From contig MU130619.1 in the NCBI GenBank assembly GCA_015039465.1, forward strand, positions 1-64,000: 64,000 bases of DNA, given 5' to 3'. This document shows positions 1 through 10,306 of this stretch, piece after piece. Positions within the stretch are counted from its first letter, which is position 1, and every line of letters starts with the position of its first letter. The stretch is from Phlegmacium glaucopus (Eukaryota; Basidiomycota; Agaricomycetes; Agaricales; Cortinariaceae). The position numbers were made by a program, and so were the translations under genes. The notes beneath the pieces are model-generated. The model made no database searches. It saw only the letters and a program-made list of their open reading frames with translations, and was not told the origin of the DNA.

Positions 1-360
1 GGGGGTTATTTATTTTTATATTTTTTATTTTAACTGACTACGATGACGACCCAGGACCCACATTGACAACACCCGGACGACAGGCGAACGACGACGACAC
101 ACACACTACCACCACCACGCACCACCACCATGCACCACCACCACCATGCACGATGATGACCACCCCCCCCACCACGGGGGGTTATTTTATTTATTTATTA
201 TTTTAACTGACTACGATGACGACCACCTACATTGACAACACCCAAACGACACAGGCGAACGACGACGATGACGAACCCCCCCCTCACAGGGGGTTTATTT
301 TTATCTATTACACTACCACAGCCCTTAGACGATGATGACCCCCTCACCGGGGTTTATTTT
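1..360. repeat. degenerate tandem repeat, G-run/T-rich units
   Basis: Three imperfect copies of one module start near 1, 177 and 289. Each opens with a G-run followed by a T-rich stretch. The first two then read 'ttaactgactacgatgacga', a short 'acattgacaacaccc' stretch and a 'gcgaacgacgacga' stretch. Simple ACC/CCA and GAC runs separate them. No convincing ORF. 361-540 is AT-rich with nothing recognisable. Confidence 0.6.
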
Positions 361-540
361 AATTTTAATATACTATAATTATCAATCAATAAGTAAATAA
401 CATGTTATTAATTACTATTAATGTGAATTTGTATTTATATAATTTTCAATATATATCTTACAATCAAAAATATTAAAAAATTAAGGAAAAATTAAATGAA
501 ATAAAATGAAATAAAATATGTCAGTGACTTAGCTGATTTC

Positions 541-782
541 ACCAGGAATCCACCAGGAATGCCAGGAATGCCAGGAATCCGCCAGGAATACCAGGAATCC
601 ACCAGGAATATACTAGGAATCCACCAGGAATACCAGGAATCCGCCAGGAATTTACTAGGAATCCACCAGGAATCCACCAGGAATATTCCCATTTACCAGG
701 AATTCCAGGATTCCTCCAGGATTCCTCCAGGATTCCTGGCAGTCCGGGCGGATTCCTGGAGGAAGACGTGGGGGAGTGTAAA
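541..782. mobile_element. MITE-like insertion with CCAGGAAT minisatellite, truncating a LINE
   Basis: A 10/20-bp minisatellite built on 'ccaggaat' fills 541-740. Its right edge at 770-782 reads, on the minus strand, TTTACACTCCCCC, which matches the terminal motif of the fold-back element at 15610-16219. The LINE endonuclease reading frame stops making sense exactly at this edge, so the element interrupts the LINE. I could not find the matching inverted terminus on the left, so the left boundary is uncertain. Confidence 0.55.
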
Positions 783-1211
783 GTTCAGCTGGGCGGGGTC
801 TTGCATGAACGCCGATGGATGAGTAAGAGCATCATTGTGTTTCACGTCATTATAAATGTTTATAAAACAGAGCGTACCAAACTGTCCACTAATTTCTATA
901 GCTGTGATGTCGGGGGTATCAAAATGTATCTGTTTCCATGAGTCCATTGCTAGTTCCGTGCTGACTAGTATTAGTGAGCGAGTATTGTCTGGTTGTTTTT
1001 TGTGAGTGGTTGGGTATATGACCGACCAGAGGGGGTTGGCTCTGGATTTTCTGTTGAAATCGATGAATGGTTCCTGGATGAGACAAATATCATAAGTGTT
1101 TTTTCTAAGTGATTGTAAGAGATCGATTTGGCTGATGAGTGATTTATTAGTATTCTGCTGCCACATTCTGAACAGGCGTTGATTAGTTTCCATTAAGACA
1201 ATCCATGACAT
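783..1211 (-). pseudogene. LINE ORF2 fragment (APE-type endonuclease N-terminus)
   Basis: Start of the endonuclease/reverse transcriptase ORF of the same LINE. It overlaps the end of ORF1 (start at 1211 or 1193, ORF1 stop at 1183). The IQEPF motif typical of APE-like LINE endonucleases is visible, followed by a stretch resembling the LINE ORF2 at 29353. The frame is cut at 783 by the MITE-like element, so reverse transcriptase and RNase H are missing. Nonfunctional. Confidence 0.75.
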
Positions 1212-3106
1212 ATGAAAGTTGCAAAGATTCCAGCACTGGTCCTAAGTCATGGTCGTCTGGGTCCATGTCAGCCCACGATGACAATATGTGTTCGGTTATG
1301 GTGGGTATATCCCTTTGTGGGTTACTTGCTTCCTTGCTGTGTTGCATTTGCGAGAATAGTCCTGGCAAGGTTTGTTGTACCGGTTTTGTCGGCCATCTGG
1401 AGGAGGACGCTTCCTTACTAGTACCTAGTGGTACTGAGTTGGGGTTTTGGCGGCCGCATCGCCACTTTATTTGTTGCCAGTCGTTTGAGGTGGAGGGGTG
1501 TGGAGTGGGATTGGAGTAGGCATTTGCTGGATGGTGTGGGGGAGGGCTGGTGTGGGTAGGATTGTGGTGGGTGCTGTTAATGTATGGCTGTGATGGTGGG
1601 AACGGGTTAATGTCCATTATTTGAGGGTTTGGATTGAGGAGTAGTCTCCACGTTTTCAGTTCATGTGTTGGGAAAAATCTATATTTAGTTTCTGGAATGC
1701 GTGAGTGAAGCTTCTCAGTTTCTTTAATGAAAAAAGGACAGCTTCTGTCCGCTGTACCATGACCCTTGGCTGCGTCAGCTGGGCAGTTAGTACAGACAAA
1801 GTTAGCCGTGTCGTTGATGGTACATTCAGCTGTTCTGTGAGAGCCTTTGCATCTTCCGCAGGTGTCCGTCGATGCTTTGCACTCCGTAGTGAGGTGGCCC
1901 AGTTTCTGGCACTTTAGGCACCTTTTGGGTTCTGGGAGGAGTTTCCGAATTGCAACGCATTTACCTTTGATGAATTACCCATGTTCGATAGCGTGGTTAG
2001 CTGGTTGTTTGGAGTTAAAGGCAAAAATAACATGGGCTACCCGCTGCATCTCACTTTGTAACTGTCTAGGTTTGATATATTTGGAAGATATGATAGTGCC
2101 CGCACTGATGCTGCTGTCATCCTCTATTTTCGAGTGGGTAAAGTCTAGCCCGGGTTCATAGGTAGTTGGAACGAGTTCTGCTAAGACATAGAAGAGTCGA
2201 CTCTTGATGTTGGAGGTCCCGTCGAAGTGAGCTTCAAAATATTCCTGTGTCTCTGGCTGTCTCAGCCAGTCGACCGCTTCCTTCGATGTTAGTTGGTACA
2301 GAATGTTACCGTTTCTAGCTATCTTTGCTCCGATGAATTTGATGTTGGTGGGTTTGTCCTCTGGGTTGTCGCCCATCAAATCTAGGGCCATGTTGGCCTT
2401 GGCGACTAATTCTTTTTCAGTGAGTCTATCTGTGGCTGAGTTTATACCCTTGCAGTTCCTTTGTACAAGGAGCTGGCAGTCGTTTGTCTGACTCCGAGTG
2501 ACCATTGTGAGATGCATGTTTGGAACAAGATGGGTCTGTGCTGTTTCCGCATATGAATGTGGTGTTGTAGTGGTTGCTATGGCGATTGGTGGTGTTTTGT
2601 CATTTAGTTCTTGAGTGACTTGGGTAATTTTGTCTGAGATTTCTGCGCATTCATCTTTGAGGTCGACCATGGTGGAGGTGATTTCTTTTGCCACTCATGT
2701 GACATTTTTTTCAACCACATCCCTCATTGTTTCCACTTGCAAGTTATAAATATCCATCTGTTCTGTTAGCTGTGCTTTCATGGTGAAGACCAAGTCTTCT
2801 GCTATGTGCTGTGTGCTGATGTCCGTGATTAAGAACGCGAAGGGCTCTGATGATGTCGGTCATGGTTTTAGTGAGTTTCGTGCCATAGGCAAACTGTAGC
2901 ATAGCATGTGAGAGATCCAAGGGGTTGACTGGCTCACCCGGCATGAGGTATTCTTGTGTATGTAGTAAGGCTATGGCCTGCTCTTTGTTATGTATGTCTG
3001 TCATGGTGCCTTCTGCTTCTTCGAGTTCTCTTCTCGACTTCTTAGCTGTGGTTGTAATACTTTTGTGTCTTGTCTGAGGTTGGGAACTGCTAGTAGTATG
3101 CGACAT
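1183..3106 (-). pseudogene. LINE ORF1 (gag-like, CCHC zinc knuckles), broken
   Basis: Nucleic-acid-binding ORF1 protein of a non-LTR retrotransposon. Three zinc-knuckle motifs follow each other at about 1925-1740: CLKCQKLGHLTTEC, CGRCKGSHRTAEC and a CTNC...H...C motif. The N-terminal region is helical and the C-terminal part proline-rich, ending at 1183. It is broken by a TAA near 1975, a TGA near 2695 and a frame change near 2744. It lies head-on to the ERV41 fragment at 3227. It is a different family from the LINE at 24835-31224. Function follows from the knuckles plus the overlapping endonuclease ORF; confidence in the class is high. Confidence 0.75.
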
Positions 3107-3226
3107 GTCTGGAAGGTGTATGGAAATAGTGCTACGCTACTCTCTGTTCTAGGTTACCGCCCTCAACTCAACAGTGTGAGACCGTGAGAAAATCCTATGA
3201 GGTGGCGGTACTAGATCAAGAGGCAT

Positions 3227-3423
3227 TCAGCTCAGATCCTAAAGACCCAGGTGTTGTATTAAATATGCCTTCATCTGCATCGCATAGTGAGTATCCAGCC
3301 TCGGCTAATCCCCCTAATGGAAATGGGTTTCAAATGATACTATCTCTGCCACCTAAAACGCTGTCCTGGGGAGGGGTGATTGAAGTCCATCTGTTTTTTT
3401 TGTATGTAGGTGGGTTGTTATAG
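3227..3423 (+). pseudogene. ERV41-like gene, 3' end only (unit A)
   Basis: The sequence from 'tcagatcctaaagacccagg' onward matches the C-terminal tail of the ERV41-like genes in unit B (34769 on) and unit C (52606 on): HSEYPASANPPNGNGFQM and a lysine-rich end. Everything upstream is gone and replaced by the 5' end of a LINE, so this copy cannot be expressed as ERV41. Confidence 0.75.
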
Positions 3424-4781
3424 GTAGCATTTGATGACATGACATGGATTTTTATTTACTTTGATTTGGTCGTAAGGAACATTGTTTTTTTTTTGCACCT
3501 GAGGCTTAATAAATTCTTTTTTGTTGCTGTCATGTATTGTACTATCTGACCAGATGGAATTTGCCTTTTACAATGCCAATTTCCGACTTGTGGCTGTGAA
3601 ACATTTATTTCAGACACAGGAAGAGATGAATGTTTTTTTTGCATTTGAAAACTGTAAGAGGACACTACATAGGCATATACACACATACTTACACACTCCA
3701 TCTTGCCCTCACACTAGTATGGTATACAAACACTGATACACATGGACTCATGGGATTACCACCCACCATCTATTAGTAAGTAGTTACACACATGCGTCTC
3801 CAAGTACATCAGAGTTTGCTGATGTAGATACTTATCACATGTTCCATGAGGAACATGTGTTCTATTTCTATAGCTTACTGTATGATTGTTGTCAGGACCC
3901 AGGGTAGTTACCTGGGTCCTCCTGTATGTAAGGTAGCAGGTGTCATCTGTAGACGACACCTTAGTATAAACTTGGTTACTGGTGACCTCATCCTCTCTAA
4001 GTTAACAGAGTGTTGTATACCTCAGTTAACATCCCTAACAAAAACAAGAATTGTTGTGCATTCAGCTGACATGGTTCACATTGCATGTCATTCCAATATC
4101 AAAGATATTTGCATCCAATGGTAAAAGTTATCATATAGTACTGTTCCTTCAAATGTGCTAATCTCACACTGTTGTGTTCATCAGGCTACTGTTCCATGGA
4201 GCAGCAGAGCTAAAGGGACATTTGGGGGACCAGAGTCTTGGGACCTGTTTTTCATTTTGTTAAAAATTATATAACATTGCCACTGTTACATTGGTCAAAA
4301 GTTAAACTGAAAACTCCAAGCTGCCAAATGAACACTTCCTGTCTGCTGGTAGCAACTTGTTAATGGAAGTATATACTCACTTCTGTGGAAGTTATGCATC
4401 AGGCATGTCCAGGCAGATTTGAAGTTATCTTACAACTATTGAGGATAAGCATAGCTGAAAGTGAACTAATGGATCTGCCTGATAATCACTCAATTTCAAC
4501 TGAAAGCTGAAGATGCATCAACTTGAAAACATGAAGAGACTCAGAAGAGACTCAGAGTTGTCACAAGAGTGGCAAAAGGTGACATGACAGGTGCAAGCAA
4601 TATACTTTCATTCCACAAATTACAATTACAAGCAAAGATATCCAGGAGTATGCCATGATTCCTTTCTGAGCTCTTCCCCACTGCCCAATATATATATATT
4701 CTGTTTCTGGTTCTTTGCATAGAGTGTGATGATTTGAATATGCAGTAGAGCATTGGCTTAATTCCCTGCTATAGTTGCCAA
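3424..4781. other. intergenic spacer of unit A, with A-specific insert
   Basis: Convergent 3' regions of ERV41 (+) and the GTPase (-). Homologous spacers lie at 34950-35945 and 52805-53483. About 390 bp (roughly 3655-4045) has no counterpart in B or C and carries three short palindromes at 3836-3859, 3894-3920 and 3938-3961. No gene recognised. Confidence 0.55.
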
Positions 4782-7418
4782 TTAGTAGTGCTCATCAACA
4801 AATAAAATTGAATCCATACATAAGAGATTGTTCAACACAGTCTGTACAGCCTCTTCAACCAGTAATGCATGATTGACATGTCCCATTATATAAATATTTT
4901 CAATTGCTTGCTTGACAGAGGCATCACAGGCTGATTGCTGAAAAATTTGGGCAGCTTGTTCTAAACAGTCTTTGGTACATGGTGATTCTTGATGAAGAAA
5001 GAAAGACAAGTGGCCAATAATAGCTGCAACTAATAGTAAAGTTAACATTGAGAGTATGGGAAAAAGGTTGAAATGAGATGCATGCCAATTGCACAGTATG
5101 TAGCATCTTTCCAGTTGAATTTGGTAGATAGGCTGGAAAGCTTGAAAAAAATTGGAATATGAAGTTTAGCCACTTTTCTAGTGTATTGTCAAAGAGCAAA
5201 CACTCACAATGGGAAACATAATTTTGGAGACAGAAGCCTGTACATTGAAATTGAGAAAAACTGGATAAAAGAGTAAGTACAGATATAGGAATAAGGCATG
5301 AAAAAATCACCAAGTGATATTGTATTATAGAGGATTTTAAATAAAGGTTAAGAGTAATAATGATACTTACCATCTATAAGCAAAAGTATTAGTAGGTAAG
5401 CAGAGAAAAAGACAGATCAGAAAGTATTGCACATACATCCTGTTGAGAAATGTAAGTCATTGAGCTATTGGTAAATAACATTACATCTTCAACATACATA
5501 CTGTCCAAGGGATATGCCAATCAGGTAAGGAGAATGAATTTAAAGGTATGATTAGTGCACCTACATAGCACTGTCCAAATAAGAATAAAATGAGGTGACA
5601 AAATAATAGAGATTGCTGTGTGCTTGCACTTACCCTCTGTCAAAAGAGTAAGCTAGAGTCAAGGCAGATCAAGATGGTCTTGCACTTACCCACTGTCAAA
5701 AGAGTAAGCTAGAGTCAAGGCAGATCAAGATGGTCTTGCACTTACATCTGTCAAAAGAGTAAAGCTAGAGTCAAGGCAGATCAAGATGGTCTTGCACTTA
5801 CCAACTGTCAAAAGAGTAAGCTAGAGTCAAGGCAGATCAAGATGGTCTTGCACTTACCAACTGTCAAAAGAGTAAGCTAGAGTCAAGGCAGATCAAGATG
5901 GTCTTGCACTTACCCACTGTCAAAAGAGTAAGCTAGAGTCAAGGCAGATCAAGATGGTCTTGCACTTACCCTCTGTCAAAGAGTAAGCCAGAGTCAAGGC
6001 AGATCAAGATGCTCTTGCACTTACAATCTGTTAAAAAAATTCAGTTAACTAGCAAATCTAACACAATGATCACTCTTTTCCTACACACATGCTGTCATAA
6101 TATATGTTAGTCTCAACTGTTAAGCATTAAATGCTCAAGATAACACTCTACAAAATCAGCTGTTGGTTCCCTCTTTAGACTTATCAAATACATACCACAA
6201 TTTGTGGAAAATACACCAGAACAGCTGCCATGATATATCCCCACTTTCCTTCTCTCCTCTGAAAATACCCCAACCACATTGATTCATTCCCATTTAAAAA
6301 TCTAGAAAATAGGTTAAAACTGGAATTTAAAATATCATGGGTCCCAACCTTCTAACCCCATATTTAATACACAACTCAACATTGTTTTGCTGTGTTGAAA
6401 GAAAGAGCTGTTGCAATTCTTCACTAGATAGTGCAGCTGTTGTTTTTTCAATCAAGTCTCTACAATCAGCTCCAGGCTCATGCATCTCTATAACACAATT
6501 AGCCAAATAGTTGTAACAGTTATAACACTTACTTCGAAATACAACATATCCCTTTGGTGGATATTTAAACTCTTCAAATCGTTGATGAATACTCTGTTCA
6601 AAATCAGTCCAAGCTTTTTGTGGAGCTTGTTGCATTGCCTCAGATCTGCTGTTACCTTCCTTCATCAGTTGCTTAATTTTAGCAACATCAAGAGAGTCAG
6701 TCTTGGTCCACAAAACAATCACTGGTACTTCACAGACTTATCCTTCACAGTAACATATTCATAGGCTGAACCACACATACCAAGCCCTGTCCCACATTCA
6801 TTGAAAAATTTCTTCTCTGCTGCTGTGATTGGTCGGTCATCACTCGTTGGAATGCAGTACCTGCCCGGGGTATTTATTTCTGTCAACAAATTTGTTCTCT
6901 AAAGGCAAGTACTAACACACCAGATCGCATGAAGTTGCTCCTCCACATTTTTTGCCTTCGAACGCTCCTTAATGAACTTCTGTACTATCTTCAACTCCTG
7001 AGCACCACCAGCTTCAAAACCACGGGAATCGTGAAATATAAAACCAGGGTTGGTATCAAATATCATTTCATTCTTGATATCATGCCCTCCACGCTGTGGT
7101 ATGAGGATATTAATTGAACCAAAACCCAATACTAGTACAGGAGCCGCTTACCCCGATTGATGGATTAAGGGCGGAGGACTCGATCTGAGATCATGGGCAT
7201 TGATGTCAGTATCTAGCATGAACTTTCACTATATACCTCACCTTTTGACCATTCGGACTGAAGATCATAGGTTCTCCTGTAGTGTTGCAGAGTCTTCGCA
7301 GGATTGTTGTCTTGCCTGCGTTGGCTCGCCCAATCACGAGGATACGGAATCGAGTAAACCTTGCTTGCAATTTCCGAATCTGCTCAGCAGTGAGTTGGGG
7401 TTTCGACGAAGTAGACAT
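4782..7418 (-). CDS. P-loop GTPase with one-codon micro-exon array (unit A)
   Basis: Probable GTP-binding protein of a basidiomycete P-loop family related to TrmE/AIG1-like G domains. I placed seven N-terminal exons: 7418-7242, 7184-7152, 7093-6921, 6860-6781, 6721-6533, 6487-6349 and 6301-6196. They total 897 nt, 299 codons, ending in phase 0. G1 is GRANAGKT (residues 30-37), G3 is DSRGF (92-96) and G4 is TKTD (160-163). The start is the ATG shared by all three copies (MSxSSKPQLTA). Next come a 168-nt intron, eight array micro-exons (one only 2 nt), four diverged micro-exons (5570-5371), then C-terminal exons from 5237 with a hydrophobic stretch (LLLVAAIIGHLSFFL) and a helical tail ending at 4782. 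C-terminal splicing is uncertain. The 2-nt unit at 5746-5747 would shift the frame if used, so this copy may be damaged. Confidence 0.7.
5371..6027 (-). repeat. micro-exon array A (8 regular + 4 diverged units)
   Basis: Period 56 bp. On the minus strand each unit is a ~53-nt intron (GTAAGTGC ... branch-like CTTAC ... TTTTGACAG) plus a 3-nt exon. Codons in transcript order: ATT (6025-6027), AGG, TGG, TTG, TTG, a 2-nt unit (5746-5747), TGG, AGG. Then come diverged units TGCTAT (6 nt, 5565-5570), TAT, GAT and ATG (5371-5373). This is the shortest array in the window; its unit sequence is nearly uniform, suggesting recent expansion or homogenisation. Confidence 0.85.
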
Positions 7419-7834
7419 TGCGAAAGATGCTCTCGTAGGTGTGAAGGATATCGATAAGGTGCCGTTGTGACTGTCACCAATTATGGCCATAGATGCTAAT
7501 TACTAAGCTATAGAGCGGCCCGGGGAACCGAACCTGCGAGTAACTTGCTGCTAAAATCCTACTTATCGCGTCTTACTTATCGCGCGACAAAAGCATCTCC
7601 TCTCGCAACATTGTTGATATTCCGCCCGCTCAGGCAACCCCACAGTCTGAGTCATAGTAGAGTCCAACACCTCACCGGGGAAGTGGACGAGATTCAACTG
7701 ATAACCTTGGTATGACGACGATGCCTTGTTCATTTTTATCAAATACTTCTTGTTTTAGTCGTCGATCTAGGGTAGAATTGCCCTCAGCTTACAAAATTTC
7801 AGTCGAAGAATATATTTGATCATTTGTGAAAAAA
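7419..7834. other. GTPase upstream region, unit A
   Basis: This stretch separates the GTPase start codon from the next minus-strand gene and should hold its promoter. No clear TATA box. The homologous spot in unit C (after 57573) carries a pair of nested hAT-type insertions that are absent here. Confidence 0.4.
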
Positions 7835-8290
7835 CTAAATTTCTTCAATTCTTGTCATCTGAGTCGGCAGCGACCTGCACTGATTATCGCCAGTGCCCAT
7901 CTGAGTGTCCACTTCTGTGTTTTCTTCAATTTCTTCGTCTGCATCAAAAAGTCCAGTTCTTCGCCTTGTAGCTGTACCAAACGTTTGGTGTGTTCGGGTA
8001 TCTACAGTGTTGCAGATTAACTCGAGACTGGTCCAAAGCAGGAAAAAAAACATTGCTCACCTTTTTCATGTTCAGTAGTCGTTCGTACAATCTTGTGTTG
8101 CCGCTGATAATTCACGGCCCCAACACATATGACACAGTAACAAAGGAATCTCCACACACGCAAGGCGAATGGTAGCATCGGGTTCACGCGCATTAGTTGG
8201 AGCAAGAACTGTAGCGGCTTGAGAAGCTTTTCTTCATCCCAAGGAGCGTTTGATTTTAACAGGGGGAAAAACCACCTCTGAGTCAAAATT
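7835..8290 (-). pseudogene. hypothetical protein fragment (middle region, unit A)
   Basis: Unrecognised minus-strand gene. A frame with ATIRLACVEIPLLLCHMCWG, a QHKIVR...EHEK segment, a ~40-nt intron and an acidic C-terminus (FDADEEIEENTEV) ending in stop at 7835 can be followed, and it aligns with unit C 59399-58923. The upstream part cannot be read through without frame changes. Copy B (about 44345-44030) has further indels. I do not assign a function. Confidence 0.4.
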
Positions 8291-9325
8291 CTGCAAGTGG
8301 AAGCAAAATGTACAGAAGTGCATCAATACAAGGGCCTTGTTGTTTCGAAGGTGGACTGAGACTGCTCCGGATTCAGGACTGAGAATGAACAATTTCTCGA
8401 AAAGTCGTTATTATTAGTGTTGATGACACTTGATTATAGATGCAACGCCACTCCTCCGAATTTTTGTCCTTGTGTTCGGTGAAAGGAAAGACGTTAGCTA
8501 GAGGATATTCTCCGCTTTGAGACCATCCGTAGGCTAAGGAGCAAGTAAGGAGAAAGGAGTCAGTTGGCGACTGAAAATCATCCCATCGAGACAACGGTTT
8601 CGAAACCCACACCACTGTCATGTTGGTGAACAAGTGAAGCTCAGCTTTGCCTGATCGCTTGATAGATCACAGGATTCAACTACTTGGACGAAAGCGTCGG
8701 TGAGGAGAGGTAACGCTCGCACTTCTTTGCTTTCTCCGGTCGGATATGGCACGGGTGCTGGACATGATCCACAACGGGAATCTGTAGAGTATCGAGTCTG
8801 GGACTTTGAGGGACGAGAGGGTATAGCAGCATTAGTGCGAAATTGGCATTCAGTGTTTGGACTTCGTTAAAAGGCCAAGCCCGCTCGCGCATCACCAATT
8901 GTCATTGGCTAAAACTTCGCAATTTACCCAGGCCGACTCGTCGATGGATACCACCACACTCAAGTTTGCTTTGCGCACACTGTTCTAAAACTGCTTACCA
9001 GCTCAACAGTTCAACAAGAGCGCGATGTTCCGGAGGTCTAGCGTGATTGAGTAAAAAATCGTAAACCGGTGGGAGGCGCTGCGTTGCGCGGGCTCCTTCT
9101 CGGTGGGGGTCGGTAGGGCGCTTTATTCTTCCAGAAAAGTCAAACATCGAGATGAGCAAAGTCAGCACAAGGAACTATCAGAATTGCTTGGACGACTCAG
9201 AGTGACAACCACAAGATGTTCCATAGGTGTTCTGCGGACCTGTTCGCAATAAAACTTGTTTTCCGTTTCATCTTATACCTCTTTATATAATATACTGGTA
9301 TTATTATTGACTGAAGATCCGTCGA
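8291..9325. other. decayed middle region, unit A
   Basis: Homologous to 44400-45540, 46538-47340 and 59345-60400. Short ORFs occur on both strands. The most protein-like plus-strand segment (residues RDWVKDRKPIGGAALR in B1) is here interrupted by stops. No intact gene supported. Confidence 0.45.
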
Positions 9326-9997
9326 TTAGTAGCAACCGCAAAGTATTATGAGCAATGGATTTGCAAACAATAAGTCACAAAAAATACGGGGTGAGGGTGA
9401 GGGCCGGCATCTAAACATGTCAGTCGGACGAAAAGGGGAACGTAGGCTAAAGAAGTAGATGATTAGACTGTTGGATGATGGTGGGGGTTCGTACTGGGTA
9501 TCTCTTTCATCAGGAAAACCGGGGATTAGAAATCGTCCAGGATTGGCACTAGTAGTACACACGGAGGACAAATGAACAACCTCTGGGAAAAAGAAGGTAT
9601 CAATTAGCCCATCGCTGAACGTTAACATGGACCGCCGGCTTCGGGAGTTTTGAACTGTGTCCAAGTATCGATCACCATAGATCCTGTAATTTCACCATCA
9701 TCATTTGAGAGTCGTAATAGGGAGTAGCTTGTATGGGATGTTCAGCACAACACAACTGAGACGATACCTAGTTTTCTGTACCATTGGAAATAATATAAAT
9801 AGATAGGCAAGCCTCTTGGTTGTCGAAGAAGATATCTTCACACACTCTATGCACAGCCTCGACATGCCCCTGTGTACAAAGACAGGGAGTGGTAAAAAGA
9901 TGTCAGGCATGCTGCCTTCTGTCCTAAGGAAGCAAGCGTTGGTTTGATTGTATGCGAGTGTGAGAACATTTATTACCTGATGTAGATTCCTTGCCAA
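9326..9997 (-). pseudogene. hypothetical minus-strand gene remnant (unit A)
   Basis: A conserved segment reading GHVEAVHRVCEDIFF follows a possible first exon (MARNLHQ, from 9997) and an intron. Downstream frames break in all copies (B2 about 48070-47565, C 61108-60600). The sequence is well conserved at nucleotide level between units but no continuous frame survives. Function unknown. Confidence 0.35.
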
Positions 9998-10306
9998 TTC
10001 CTGTTTCGCTCTTCAAACCCAAACGATGGAGGCCTCTAATTGCTCATGAAACAAACAAAAAATCCTCTAGATTTCCTACATTCAAATGTTCCCATTTTAT
10101 TCATATTATAGTCCTCAGCAGCAGGTCAACTTGCTTCAACCAATACCGATATCTCCAGACTGCATCATCTAAAGTGTCAACCTCAACTTCTTGCCTTGTT
10201 TCCCACTTGAAAGAAATAAATTTGATACCGCGGAAAGTCTTTGGGAATCAATACAGGAACACCCTTTTTCTTTCTGAAAGATTCGTTGAATACGAGGAAA
10301 TCAACG

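Noticed and set aside
541..782. Short plus-strand ORF (559-822) in the CCAGGAAT repeat
   Set aside because: A simple minisatellite translation with no conservation, running into antisense LINE sequence.
6028..6195. Additional micro-exon (CAT before GTGTGT) in the long intron ahead of the arrays
   Set aside because: Present in A and C but the B copy has 5 nt at the same spot, so I did not count it as part of the array.
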